From Aralia elata (Eukaryota; Streptophyta; Magnoliopsida; Apiales; Araliaceae): a DNA stretch of 64,000 nucleotides. The notes below the pieces were generated by a model. That model was not told where the DNA came from, ran no database searches, and saw nothing but the letters and a program-made list of their open reading frames with translations. Positions 35,511 to 48,526 of the stretch are shown one piece after another. Each line of letters starts with the position of its first letter. Positions within the stretch are counted from its first letter, which is position 1. The stretch spans positions 39,219,182 through 39,283,181 of the forward strand of contig CM068384.1 of NCBI GenBank assembly GCA_034770075.1, written 5' to 3'. A program made the position numbers and the translations under genes.

Positions 35511-38042
35511 AATGTAAATGTCCAGAGTGGATAGAACCTTTCCATTGTCGTTGCAATATTATGTTTCTTCTTCTCCTTAGAACGATCTTATTGCAATCAT
35601 CTTCTTCTTCTTCTTGAGAACCCAACCTAGCTTCATCAGAACTTCTGAGAACAAGTTCTTCAGACTTTTTATTATCTCTTTCATTAACTCTCTGTCTCTT
35701 CTATAGTGGCTGATTATCAGATGTACCATGATCTTGAAGGTTCAGATGCTCATCTACTTCTTTCTTTATCTTTGTTGTAGACTCATTACCTTTTTGTTTC
35801 CTTTGGTTTGAAGGTTTCCCATTTCGGAAGATTGGATATTGATAAGAGGCGAAGAGATTTTTAGTCTTCTGAAGATTTTGAGGGTTTGAAAGTTTAGAGT
35901 GATTTGATAGTTGAAGAGATCGATTGCTTTGGATAGCTGAAGAGTTGGTAGATTATAATGAAAAGATAGGCTTAGGTAGCTAGATTGATATCTTTAACTA
36001 GTTTGCAGAGTTTGATGGTTAATAGGAAAGGCAACCGTCAGAATTTGAAATTATATTACGTCAACTCCCTCTAATTTTGCACATATGGACACGTGTTAGA
36101 AAACCATTAACTGCACGTCGCTTCAAAAACTGTAACTCCACAGTTGTTATATATCAATTTCCTAGGTTCACTTTCCTTATGAGAGCGTGAACATCACTTT
36201 CCTTCAGTCTGACCGATTCGACTTCTTCTGTAGTAGGGTAGCTTGATATCATCGCTTTCACTCTACGAATTTCAATCTGCTCAACCGATCATCTTCATTC
36301 TCTTGAAGTGATTCATCTTGTTCTTGGATACTTTCTGATTGAGCTTCTTACAAGTAGCCTTGGTACCTGTAGAGTTTAATAGTTTTCTATCTTTTGGTAC
36401 CCATTTTTTTTTGGTCCTACTAGGTTAGTTTTCTTGAGTACCCAAGTCTTTCAGATCTTGGGTCTTCCATATGTAATGATATTATTATAACAATGTAAAG
36501 CACATATTCCTATTTATATGATGATTATTACAGTTAATATGTTGTATGAGTATGTGTGTGTATGGACATCTTTTCATATAGAACTTGTGTGAATTATTAA
36601 ACCTTTTCATTTGGTTGAAACTACTTTTGCTTTCACTGTGTTCTAAGATTTTGAATTTCCGTAGAGTAATGAACAGTTCTACGATTTAAACCTGGTTGGT
36701 TCATGGAGTTGATCAGACTCTACGACTCTTTGAGGTACAACAATTGTAAGATCCCGACTTTATGAAATAAAAGTTTATTATTTTCTTTATGATTATTTTT
36801 TTTAAATAGTAAAGTGTTTACTTGTTATAAATGATAGTTAAGGGTGTTATATGCAAATTATCTGATAAACAGTGTATGTCGGGGAATATTCCTTTTGTCG
36901 AGGAATATTCTTTTTGTCGGAGAATATTATATTCGGTATCGTACGACGGCGCCGAAATGACAATATTGTCAACGATAGTGGGCCCCATTATCGGATACTG
37001 AAAACGACAGTATTTGTCAACAGTATTATCACCTGCAACTGTTGAAATACCCGGTAATAAAAAGAACAGTAAAACGCGTTATTCTACAGTAGTACGCGGT
37101 ATTTCACAAGCACACGATGTTGCACAGTATTTTATATTATTGATTCAATAATTGATAAAGTAGCTATGACACAGTATTTTGATTCAATAATTGTTACAGT
37201 AGCATCTGCATAATACTTTTTATTATTTGTCATGACACTGTAACTCATATTATTTGATATGATATTTTAGCATTATTGACAATGTCTAGAAATTCTGTCA
37301 AGTAAAAAGATTATTTAATTGCGCGCCGTTTATACGGAAGGCCCCCTTTTTCCTGCGAATGATCTGGTTGTCAATATTATTAGTCTAAATATTAACGGTG
37401 AATAATTGTTGAAAGTCTAAAATAGTGTTGATTAAAAATACGTGAAACGTTTGTTGAAAGTTAACTTATATTTCTGTGGGACCCACACTTTATTCCGTGG
37501 GACCCATAACTATTTGATCGGTGGGACCCACGAATTATTTTTGTAGAATAATTTCTTCAGATTTTATTTTTTTTGTGGGACCCACATGTCATTCAATAGT
37601 AATTACCGTCAGTAAATAGTTAATTCAATTTTTATTTTACCTTAGGGTTAAAAACCTAAGTGAAAGCATATTCTAAGAATATACTATGGCATAAAGTATA
37701 TTAAAAGAATATGCCAAGGGTATAAGAGTAATAAACCAAGAAAATTTAGGGAAAAGACTAAAATGCCTGATTTTCCTATAAATAGGGAGGGTTTGCTTAA
37801 GAAATTTTCACACCTTCATTGCTTATACTTTCTCTCTCTCTCTAAATTTCTCAAGTTCTCTTAGTGTGCTAGGCTATTGTGAGTATTTGTGAGAATACTA
37901 GTATTATCCGAAGTTAGTAAACTTCATAGAAAGTAACATCCAATCACTTGTTAACTAAGGTAGGGAATATCATTTCTTTCATACTCATATATAATATCAT
38001 TTGCTTTCATGTTCGTAAGTGATATTATACTCATAAAGGTTG

Positions 38043-38335
38043 TTATTCATTCTGTATTAATTTGTGGGGATAACCTGTCCGTGCGGTATGACGCATGCCT
38101 GGTGAATATCATTTTGTATTCATTCCTTATTATTCTGTGGGAATAACCTGTATGTACGAGTGTCGTACCTGGTGAATAACCCTTTGTATTCATTCCTTAT
38201 TAATCTGTGGGTATAACCTGTCCGTGCGGATTGACGCATGCCTGGTGAATAACCCTTTGTATTCATTACTTATTAATCTGTTGTGGAAATAATCTGTCTA
38301 CGCGGATTATCGCATGACGGGTGAAAATCCATTTG
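38043..38335. repeat. Four tandem units of about 80 bp in the solo LTR
   Basis: Each unit contains TGTGGGNATAACCTGTCCG, then GTGCGGATTGACGCATGCC or a variant with an inverted CGYRC/GYACG pair, then TGGTGAATAACCCTTTGTAT. The fourth unit is decayed. Confidence 0.85.
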
Positions 38336-38736
38336 CAGTTTCATATATTCTGTTATACTCGTATAACGTATCATTTCTCTTGTACTCTTTAAGGGATATC
38401 TTTTTCTTTCACATTTCTCCATTTATGATAAGAAATCTTTGTTTGTTTCCAAAACCTTATTTTTAAATGGAGAAAATCCCTGAAAATTAGTAGAATATCC
38501 TTAATAGTTTGTGCTTCATCTAATATCTTTTCACTTGAATCTTTCTATTTCATTTTATACGTTATAGTTGAAGCATGAAATAATTTCTTGAATATCATTC
38601 TTGAATTTGACTCCACAATTTGGTCATCGTGTTGGCAATTTGGTCAATCTTTGATACTGATTAAATTATAAAGCTTTTCTTATTCTTAATCTTACTGTAT
38701 CATTGTCATCATCCTCATCCTCATATTTAAATTGTG

Positions 38737-38950
38737 GTGATAGTTCTCTTTGGCCCGTAGTGCAAAGATGAACGGGCGTGACATGATTTTGACCAAACTA
38801 TGTATTGGTATAATCATGACTTTTGGTGTTACAAACAAAGGCGTATGGTGAAAGTTCTCTTTGGCCCGTAGTGCAAAGATGAACTGGCGTTTGGCATGAT
38901 CATGACCGGTGATGTTACAAATAAATATCTTTGGCACATAGTGCAAAGAG
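38737..38950. repeat. Tandem repeat of about 112 bp, two copies plus a partial
   Basis: GTTCTCTTTGGCCCGTAGTG-type copies begin near 38743 and 38856, with a shortened third at about 38929. A single version is present in the related fragment at 24824-25403, so this expanded after the copies separated or contracted in the other. Confidence 0.8.
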
Positions 38951-39519
38951 AGACTGTTGAATAAAAACTGTTGATTTGGATGTTCATAAATAGGGGTTGT
39001 TGATTGGTGTTACAGGGATAAAATATTGGTGGTGATCCTTTAACTTATAGAAGATGGTAGATATTATAATCTACTTGACTCTTCTAATGGATTGTTCATT
39101 CCGCTGCAGTTGTTGTTGTTGAACAATTATAATATCTTTTAATCTCTGATTTATTATTGTTGAAGACTAAATATAATTTTTATTCTTCATTATCTTAGTC
39201 ATGATATTTCTTACTGGGCTATTTGTGCTCACCCTTTTCCTTTTTATTCCATTGTTCTCCTCAGGAAAAGAGAGTGTAGCGGGGACTAGCCGGGGAATGG
39301 AGTGATGGTCCGAGATAATAGAAGTATCTCAATATACTATTATTAGTGTGTCAATAAATGTATTGAGAATTTAAGATGTATTTGTATTATGTTGTCGTAT
39401 TTTGCACAACACTTATTAGTTGTAAATGAAAAAATTCGTATTTGTATTTGTATTTTGTGGAATGTTATTGGCGACTCAAAATGGGTTGTGTGGACCTATT
39501 TTGGGGGCGTCACAACAAT

Positions 39520-40893
39520 AGTATTGATTACACTCTATGTTTTATCAAAAACACAGAACACTGTGTGACTGATAGTTCTTTAACACAACAATCTAGTCAG
39601 CAAAAATTGAATCATCCTGAAATACTCAGCTTTAATAACCTTTATGAATTTCATAATAACAGTACCTCTAATAAGAAAAAGAGATAATTATTATTGTTAA
39701 TTTTCATTGATTTTTCCACATCAAGAGTAGAAGATAACTTTTCACACTTCAGAACTGATTTAATCAGAAACAAAACTCTGATTAGTGATCAGTTAGTTCT
39801 CATATGAGAAAGAACAATTCCACATTAAGATTGTCATTTTTAACACAGAAGTAAGAGAGACTTTCTCATTGCATACACTTCAGATATCTTTCTCAAAGAT
39901 TCATTTTCAGCATCAAACTTGGATAGAGAGATAGTGTTTCGTAGAGTAATTCATAGCTTTGATTGCACTCTCTCTTTCTTCTTTTGAACTAGAAAATAGT
40001 CCTTTGATAGAACACTGAGACAGTTCAAATTATGATGCAACACATACATGATATCACATGAGGCAATTCTATACTCATTAATATAAACCTTTAGATGATA
40101 ATGTCAAATACCTCACTGATGTCAATCTCTTGGCATTCAGTGGTTCTGTTTGAGCCATTGCATTATGTTGTTGAGTAGAGATTAGCAATCTTGAGAATCA
40201 TCAACAACATCATCACTTGTGACATCCCTAGAATAATCTTATTGATTTATCAGATAGACTTTTTGATCAGAGCATATCAAGCATATCCTTAGCTTTAATA
40301 AACAGAGGATGGTATTGGCATTTCATATTCCTTGAAGCGCTTAAGTGAACCTTAAGGTTCATATTCTTGTTGGGATAGACCTTGCCATTTGCACTGACAC
40401 ATTTGATAAGCACATTGAATCTTTTATATGGCATAATGATCCTTTCTTCAGGGACATGATTTGCTTAACATTTAGATTTATCTTTGATCACGGTTGGCAA
40501 AGCTTCTTAGATTCCTCTGGCAGGGATTCAGACTCTGACATCTTCAAGCATTCCTTTCAATGCTATGAATATGGACTTCTTAGCTTTGACTACATCAGCA
40601 CTTTCCTGTAGTTGGATTGCTCGATTCGTTGATCGATCTTAGCTTAGCTAAGCTCGTCGGATAACTTCGTTTGTGCATGTGAATCACTCTAGATAACATC
40701 AAGCAGATCATTTACATTCATATATATATATATGTGTGTGTGTATATATATATATATACCTGCATGTATAGTTTTCAATTTGTAAGCTCATCTTCATTTA
40801 GAAAATATGTTTGACTTCCACTACCAAGCTTTAGAGCTGGTTTTGTTTAGTGTTATGGATCAACTCAAAGTGTTAGCTTTAGATATTCCTAAG
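39520..40893 (-). other. Interior of the copia-type element, 5' side
   Basis: About 1.4 kb between the solo LTR and the PBS, where gag would be expected. Minus-strand translation is broken in every frame and shows no gag motif. A compound AT/GT microsatellite lies at 40718-40762. Confidence 0.5.
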
Positions 40894-40910
40894 AACCCGC
40901 TCTGATACCA
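40894..40910 (-). promoter_or_regulatory. Primer-binding site, initiator tRNA-Met type
   Basis: Complement TGGTATCAGAGCGGGTT, two bases from the 5' LTR end at 40913. Confidence 0.92.
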
Positions 40911-40912
40911 CT

Positions 40913-43027
40913 TGTTATTTCTCAGAGGCACAATGGAGATCTAGAAGGGGGGTTGAATAGATCTCCAAACACTTTTCCTTTTCAAGTTAAAGAAGTATTA
41001 CCAAGAAATCAGTTAACCATATTGATTAAGCATAGCGGAATATTCTTTTAATAAATCCCCCTTAAAGATTATAAAATTCTCAGATCTAAATTAAGTCTTG
41101 TGGAGGTGCAAACACATAACAGATATAGCAGTTTGTATTTGACAGAAAGTAAATAACATAAAGTAAATAACACATGAGGTTTTAAGTGGTTCAGAGGCTA
41201 AACAACTCTTGCTCCACTCTTCCACTCCACTAAGCAGGATATCCACTAAGGATAAGGTCACAACGACCATTTATATCTAAACCACTTAGGTTCCTTCAAG
41301 CCCAGTAGACTTGGATTTTAGTCACTAAGACAAGGACACTAAGACCTCTTCAAGTTTCTTCAACTTGGCAATTCAGACCTTTAGTCCGGACTCCTAGCCC
41401 TCTTCAAGTTTCTTCAACTTGGTAATTCGGACTCTCAGCCCAGGAATCCTAACCCTCTTCAAGTTTCTTCAACTTTGCATAATGATCAGTAAGATCAAAT
41501 AAATCACAATTGAATGATTATGTTTGAGGTGCAGCTAAGTTTTACAATGGAGCTCTGTCTTCTTCTAGTACTTAGCAGCTTGGTTGATATCATCTTCAAG
41601 ATGCTGATGATCTTTACTTTAATGCTTGACTCCTTCTGGTACTCAGCAGATTGAATGATATCATCTTCAAGATGTTGCTGATCGTTTATTTGAGGCTTGA
41701 CTCCTTCTGATACTCAGCAGCTTTGAACACATCTTTAGTTGTAGAGTTGCACCACTCTACTTGTTCATCAATTCAACTTTTTGTGTTCTTGGTGAATCGT
41801 AGAGTGGTTCTTGCATTTAGCCTTTTTGATCTGCCACTCTTATTTTATTTTTGTATCTTTTTCCTTCACCACACCTTCTTCTTGAATTCTTGAAGCTATT
41901 TATAGTCTTTTCAAAAAGACTTCCCGTTGCAAAGTATTCGTTGGTGTATTTACTGTTCTGCTTCAAGATATTCTCTAATAACTGATTTGAGGGTAGGTAG
42001 ACATATTACTTTCGGCTCTGTAAATATCCTATCAGACTGCAGACTCTTCTACCTGATGTCACATCTTCATTCTAGCTATTTTAGACTCAGCTTCATATTG
42101 ATCCTCTTTCCTGAGCTTGAAGATGGTGATAAACATCCTTGAAATCTTTGCTCTATGATACTCTGCAATGCTCTGTACTTGTCAGATTTATACCCGTTCT
42201 GACCTGTTCTTCAGACTTGACTTGATCGTTGAGTTCGTTGAAGAACGTAGAGTCTTGACTAGCTTTGCGTGTTTTGCTCTACGATTGATGAGGCAGTTCT
42301 ACAATCAACTCTATGTTGATCGAGGTAGCTCTACGATCTGCTCTATGATTGCCTTGTTAGCTCAACAATCTTTAGTGTTAGTAGAATGATGAGAATCATA
42401 GAATTGATCTTTGCTCTACAATTGGAACTTCATTATTGCTCTACTGTCTGCTCTACAAATGAGTATTCTTTGATGCTTGGGTAGACTCTTGCAGACTTCT
42501 CTTTATTCTCTGATCACTCTTGCAGCTCTACGATACCGAAGACAACTCTACGATATAGCTCTCTCTTTGTCATTTAATAATATCAGTTGTTGCTCTACGA
42601 AATCTTGCTTATACTGTGAAATGACTTATTTATTCATGACTAGGTAGAGTACTATAGCAATTTATCCTTTGTAGAGACATCCCGGAGATTCCTTATGATT
42701 AGGACTATACTCAAACATTCTTTTAGAGTATATCCTTTTGTGATCAGCTTCTTTTTGTTTGACTTTCAACTCATCTCCATGGCTCGTAAATGAGCTATAC
42801 GATCTTTGCCTTATGTACTTCAGTAGATGTGCTGACTCTTTCTAATTGTGATCACACTACGATCTGGTAGAGGTGACTCTACGATCAATTTGTCCTATCG
42901 ATTATACATAGAAAACTTTATTAAGATCAACTTAACAACTTTGATCTTTCTATTCTAAGTCCTTGTACATTTGTTTCTTAAGGACATTACAAAACTTCTC
43001 TTTCATAGGTATACTTTAGTTGATCAG

Positions 43028-43077
<50 letters not shown>

Positions 43078-43297
43078 TCATGTGGATCAACTCAGTGAGA
43101 TCAACCTAACATGTTTGATCTTTCTCTATTCTAAGTCCTTGTACATTCATTATTTTATTAAGGACTTCACAAAACTTACGTTTACAAATATACTTTAAAT
43201 ATCTCATCATCAAATCTTATACATTGGTAATCTCATATAGATTTTTTAATATTTTTCCCTCAATAAATCATCCTTATCTACATGAAGATTCCTAACA
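40913..43297 (-). repeat. 5' LTR of the copia-type element
   Basis: 2,385 bp, beginning TGTTAGGAATCTTCATGTAG in element orientation. Shares the CTCTACGAT words (about 42273-42890) with the 3' LTR; several have mutated (for example the CTATGTTGATC stretch at about 42311). Its AT tract (43031-43072) is longer than in the partner. Confidence 0.88.
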
Positions 43298-43302
43298 GAA
43301 AA

Positions 43303-44652
43303 TATTAGAATACTCTCCATAGGATTTATATTATAATTGATTTTAATTATCTTATTTACTTTGACCAAAAATATTTTCAAATCTTATTGAATTAATATTT
43401 TCTTGATCTTGATAATTTAATATTAAGTGTTAAAGAGATTAGTTTATATAGTAACATTTCTTAAGGCAAGAAAACTCCTATTCTTTCTAAATGATTTTTT
43501 ATACACTAAAGCTTTCAAAATACTATATTATATATTAAAGTTTTTTTTAAAAAAAATATAAAGGGCAAAAAGAAGTTGCAAACTTAGAAGGAACTAAAGG
43601 CTAAAGTCTTTTACTCCACATGGTCGGGTATAAGCTTTCAAGGTTGCACAAACAACACTGAATATATCTGCTTACAAAGAAACATATCACTCACTATAAA
43701 AGTTACTTAAACTTTTATATCTGAAATTGAATTTATATCAGCTTAACATAGAAGCACATTCTTCATTTATCAAGGAAAAGTACACATTTATAAATCTACA
43801 CTGAATTATATATCTGCTTATGTAAGAAGTATCTTTCGAAATAAACTTTTATTCAAAAGGTTTTTAAGTGAGTTAGTTGTTTTTATATACATGTGAGAAA
43901 GAAAGAGTGATCATTTGACCAAGATCAGAGTCATAGAAAGGTCAACGGGTAGTTGGGTCTCTACTAAACTTGTGAGGTGAGGGACACACTTGTTGTTTCA
44001 AGATCAGATTGTAAAACATAATTAGACTTAGAAAATAAGTACAACTACGTTTGAGGAAGGAGCCGAGAGCTGCTGTCCAATACAAGTAGTTATATTAATA
44101 GTTGAAAGTTGATCTAGAAAACTTTATAAAGGTTTCTCCGCCTGTAGAAGGAGTGTTTATTACAGATAGTAATAGGATTTCAAGTCCTGGAGAGGAGCTT
44201 GAGACTGGACGCATCAACATACCCTGAATATATATTGTGAACTAGATAAATCTCTGTGCATTGTGTGATCGAATAGCAACATACCCTGTTCGTATAACTA
44301 TTATTATATCAATCAAAACTTTATATATATATATATATAATAAATATAATAATAATCTAAAAGAGGATCTTACAATTGAACTAATTTAATTGATTATAAA
44401 ATTATTAGATAACTAAAATAACAAAAAAAATCTAAATTGAAGATAAATCCCAATCACCAACAGAAAAAAAAAGTAAAAAATATCTAACACTACATGAAAG
44501 AAATATATAAAAAAGTTAGTCCTTGACTTACACGGATTGTAAGCTTATAATGTCTAATTAATTAAGTATCACTCAATGTCTCAAATTAATGTTTACTTAA
44601 TCTGTTTCAAATAAAGTTTACTTAATTTAGGAGCCGGTGGATCTAAGGATCC
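43303..44652 (+). other. AT-rich DNA, possibly remainder of an older copia-like LTR
   Basis: Continues the sequence interrupted at 31417. Contains CTTGAGACTGGACGCATCAA and TGTGCATTGTGTGATCG (about 44200-44270), phrases typical of copia LTR 3' regions, then a TA tract near 44323-44339. No gene seen. Confidence 0.4.
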
Positions 44653-44766
44653 TGTAACGACCGTGAATTTTGTATGGCTTTGTAATATAAGCTATGTATA
44701 TTATTTAATAAAAATAATTTTTATTAATATTATTCTATGTGATGTGATTAAAGGTTATATAATAAT

Positions 44767-46839
44767 TGTAGACACCCAAATTTTGCACTTCGTATACTAA
44801 CCCTGACAGGAGGGCAAATTCGTCCATTGAGCCGGCCTACGAGAGCGAAGGATGGACGCAAGTACGAACACTCGACGGCACCACGACGATTTGCAAATCA
44901 AAACCAACATGACAACAAGGCCGTCCGAAATGAGCATTCCCGAACGATGTGGCACGTCTCCCAGTAATTCCCGAACTACAAAATACAAACCTGTCGGCGA
45001 AAACCGACATCACGACACGAGAATCGAGGCGTAGCACGAAAATCGAGAAAGTCTAGCCAGCCAACCGCGGATTGATCTGCGGCCAATGAGTGCGCCTTTT
45101 GAAAACACGGAACTCGAAACACGGAAAATGAAAACCAGCTGAGTGGATGGGGGGCGGCCAGCCAGCCTATTTCAGCTCATCCCTCACTCAGTATACAGGG
45201 GGTTACAGAAGAGAAGAAGGAAGAAGGCAGCAGCAGCAGCAGCAGCTCGGGAAAAGAGAGAGAAATATCAGAATTTTACAACAAAATAGGAGAGAAAGGA
45301 AGAAAAAAATAGAGGATTGATACTATTTTGATTTGATTGTATCATATATACTTCTCATTCTATTCAAATACACAAGTTTACATCCATTTTGATATCATTT
45401 GCAAGGTGAAAATCCCCTTGTTATAGCAATTTCTATCATATCATTTGGTTAAATTAAATGTAGTTTTCATGTAATTTATGGTGGAACAATGAATTAGGGA
45501 TTATTAGTGAGGGTTCCATCGGAATAAAATTCTTCCTAATAACCCGATGATATTCATTTATTGATTTTTTTTGTTTGTTTTAAGGCGATATATTGGGCGT
45601 GGTTCTTTTAGGTTGCTATTTTAGGATGTCTTGGCATTGTTAGATTCTCCGTGTTGGTTATTTCTTGTAATATCCGTTTTGTGGGTGTGTGGAAATTTCG
45701 GGTGTGAGCCTAGGAACGCGACCCCGTGGTCCAAATCTGATGATGGGCATCTTTTGATGTGGGTAGTAGGAACGATGTAGTCTTCATTGTGAATATGTAA
45801 TCGTCGGGCCTTAAAACGACGCCAAGGCGAGAATCGTGTTTAAGGCCCCGTCATAGTGAAAATATGTGATTGTGGGCGTTCGGGGTTATTTTGATGGCTT
45901 ACATGCCCGTGAATAACCTCCTACGCGTTATAATGTTTTATTGGAATTGCAACACCAAAAAGGATTTCAAGGCTAACGATGAAGATTTTCATAAAATCAA
46001 TCAAATTAGGTTATTAGCATCACGAGGGTAAGAAATTGGAAGTGCTAATGAATGTCGATTCCCACTTAACGAGAAGGTTAAAGAAAATCGTTTTCAAACA
46101 TCATAAGAAATGGTTTTGTGAAATAAATGACGTTTTATTAAACCGTTGTGCATAGGGTTAAGGGGATTCTAGAAATTGCCTACCACTTTATTTACGAGGA
46201 CAATGTATAGGTCTCGATTCCTATTTTGACGAAGGTTTAAAAACTCTTGTTTTGCCAAAACAACACCTAATGAAAACCTTACAGTTTTGATAATTAAAAT
46301 CAAACCTTTCTAATAAAGAATAAAGCTTTCTCGTAGAAGCCGAAGGACATTCTAAAACACTCTCAAAGCACGACTTTCCATCAAAATCCAAATGATTCTT
46401 TCATACAAACTCATCACAACATTCGCATAGGCACACACACACACACACGCGCACGCATACACATTTTAAGGATTAAAAGGATAGGAAAAGCATCAAGATT
46501 GCGGTAACCGTGTTTCACGGAAGTCGGGGGGTGCCTAACACCTTCCCCTCGCTTAAGCAAGCCCCCGAACTCTATGAATCTCGGTTCGCAGACCAAATAA
46601 TTTGGAGTCACATATGAGCCAGCGATTTACGAAAACGAAACTCGGATGAGTTGGTACATCCATTTCAAATATACCAACTGGTGACTCTGATTAATTGGCT
46701 CATCCAAAAAACGATATTTCAAAACCCCGTCGACATTAAGTGCCGACCTTTTCCAAAAATCATCTAATTAAAAAGGCTAAAATTGGAAAGGGTAATAACC
46801 ACTAAAGAAGCGATATGGCGACATTTCCCGGCGTCGACA
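44767..46839 (+). mobile_element. Tat/Ogre-like solo LTR nested in the Ty3-type LTR
   Basis: 2,073 bp, TGTAGACACCC...GGCGTCGACA, homologous along its length to 14091-16234 but in the other orientation. Target duplication ATAAT/ATAAC (44762-44766 and 46840-46844, one mismatch). The homologous stretch near 63165-63200 runs straight through the insertion point. It lacks the tandem palindromes of the other copy. Confidence 0.9.
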
Positions 46840-47107
46840 ATAACCTAGATTATGTGGTTGCAATGATATTAAGTGTTGCTATTTGGTAGGACTTATTAAA
46901 ATAATTTCGGAGAAATATCGCTAAAATTTCATTCGCGGGTTACTATTCGCGTGGGCACTATTCGCCCCGAAAATGTCTTTTTCGTTTATTTCGAATTTTC
47001 TAATATTTGTCATAATGTTAATGTGATTGATTAATAATCTAAGTGTTGGATCTTATTTTTTCGCCAAATTAGGACTTAATTAGAAGCCCCAAATTGCTTA
47101 AAGGTGG

Positions 47108-47165
47108 CCCAAACCCATGACCCATGACCCACGACCCGACCCACGACCCAACCCATGACCCATGA
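47108..47165. repeat. Short CCCATGACCC-type minisatellite
   Basis: Seven or eight imperfect units of ACCCATG / ACCCACG / ACCCGACC, seven to ten bases each. Part of the solo LTR. Confidence 0.85.
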
Positions 47166-48200
47166 GGGAAATGGGTTAAATCATCAGCTTCAATTGAGTG
47201 AAGAAGAAGAACACGGGAAGAGAGGAATGTGAGGAGAAGGAACAGGGAGAATAAGAACATCTTGGGAGAAGCCAATTCTTGCATTTGGGAGAGCAAAAGT
47301 GAGCATGGAACAATTGGGGAGAAGGGGAGGGGGATTACCCGTACATGGGAGAGGCCAATTCCAGCCTCCCATGTATAGGGAGCAGATCCTACATGCTCAG
47401 CATACTACTTCTTCACTCACCCTTGAAGCTGAGCTCACTCCTTCTATATATACTCCTCCCTTGGCATTCATCCATTCCTTTCATTTGTTGCTAAGTTAGA
47501 GCTGTAAATTGAGAGAGAAAGGTGAGAGTGGTTGTACGGGTGATTGGAAGAAGAAGAAGAAGAAGTGTTGTAGCAGCTGGTTATCAATCCCATTTTCATC
47601 CTAGAAGTTGCTTCAAGAGGTTAGTGTTTTGGAACCTAACTCATTTCCATTGTTGTTTCAATTTTCAGTTGATATTGGTTGCTTTGTTGGAGTAATGTAG
47701 CTGTTTTTGCTTAATTGTTCATGAATTGGTATGAATGTTGTTAACTCTTTAAAAGCCTTATTAATAATCAATGAAAGTGGAACAATGATTGATAATCAAA
47801 GCCTATGCATAAGGAGCAAGAATGGACTGTTATGGACATATATGGACTGAATTGGACAATTCTTATAGTTTGATGAAAATTTAGTTTACGGTTGGTTGAA
47901 TGCTTGTTTGTGTATGCCCATAATATGTTATGAAGTTGTGGGTAATGATTTCATTTGGAAATCTGGACTAGAACATAATTAAACTCTACTCCAATATGAG
48001 TTTGTAAGCTATGCCCACCAACTATTTGATTTAATGTCAAAGAGAATGATTTCTCTAAAGATCATGAGAACTAGTTATGATTAATTGTTGAAAAGATGTT
48101 ATAATGCATGGTGAGTAATGAATGCATGTTTAAAGTCATATAAACTTGTTGTGTGTTGGCTAAGTAGCAAATGAGAAGGAAACCAAAAATTTTGGGTTGA

Positions 48201-48526
48201 GGTTCTGCAGAAGCAGAACCTGCAACTCCCTGTATCCGGAGTGGCGCGGCCGCGCCACTCCCAAGCTTAAAACCAGCACGGCCGTGCTGGTCTGCAGGAA
48301 TGAAAAGTTATGCTGCTTTGTTTTCTTGATTCGATGCGTGTTTGCATAGACCTAGCATGTTGTAAATACCCCAAGACATATGTATATTATGTTAGTATAA
48401 TGTTAGAATGACCCCAAGCATCTAGAGATTGGTTAGAGTAAGAAATAAACCAGAAAATAGCAACAGGAGGAGTAGCGCGGCCGCGCTACTCCCAGGCCAA
48501 AAAGCAGCGCGGTCGCGCCGTGCTGC
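48201..48526. repeat. Cluster of GC-rich palindromes in the Ty3-type LTR
   Basis: Perfect 20-bp palindromes at 48240-48259 (AGTGGCGCGGCCGCGCCACT) and 48471-48490 (AGTAGCGCGGCCGCGCTACT), a perfect 18-bp one at 48273-48290 (CCAGCACGGCCGTGCTGG), an eight-base-arm one at 48201-48220, and a decayed one at 48504-48526. The rest of the LTR is AT-rich. Confidence 0.95.

Larger units (their letters stand above)
33756..36744 (-). other. Interior of the copia-type element, 3' side
   Basis: About 3 kb with minus-strand coding remnants (next two entries) and runs of TTTTTCTCCCCC-like pyrimidine tracts near the 3' LTR. The tracts near 34110, 34185 and 34211 look like repeated purine tracts on the coding strand. 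Confidence 0.6.
36745..39514 (+). mobile_element. Ty3-type solo LTR, TSD ACAAT
   Basis: 2,770 bp starting TGTAAGATCCCGAC and ending TTTTGGGGGCGTCACA, flanked by perfect ACAAT duplications (36740-36744 and 39515-39519). It interrupts the copia-type interior and is thus younger than it. It has two internal tandem arrays (38043-38335 and 38737-38935) and three GTCGRGGAATATTC-like words near 36880-36930. The 3' 600 bp match 24824-25403. Confidence 0.9.
31423..43297 (-). mobile_element. Ty1/copia-type non-autonomous element, interrupted
   Basis: LTRs at 31423-33755 and 40913-43297, target duplication GAAAA (31418-31422 and 43298-43302), initiator-Met PBS (complement of 40894-40910) and a purine tract in the TCATCAAATAGGGAAAAAT context (complement of 33756-33774). 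The last, next to a TGTTAGG LTR start, is typical of SIRE/Tork copia elements. Span 11,875 bp, of which 36745-39514 is a later solo-LTR insertion; the original was about 9.1 kb. I find no recognisable copia gag, integrase or RT in the interior. The LTRs differ at many sites and several small indels, so this is older than the LARD and the Athila-like copies. Confidence 0.85.

Noticed and set aside
47069..47372. Short ORFs with signal-peptide-like hydrophobic starts in the Ty3-type LTR
   Set aside because: Inside an LTR, overlapping a CCCATGA minisatellite, with no homology recognised.
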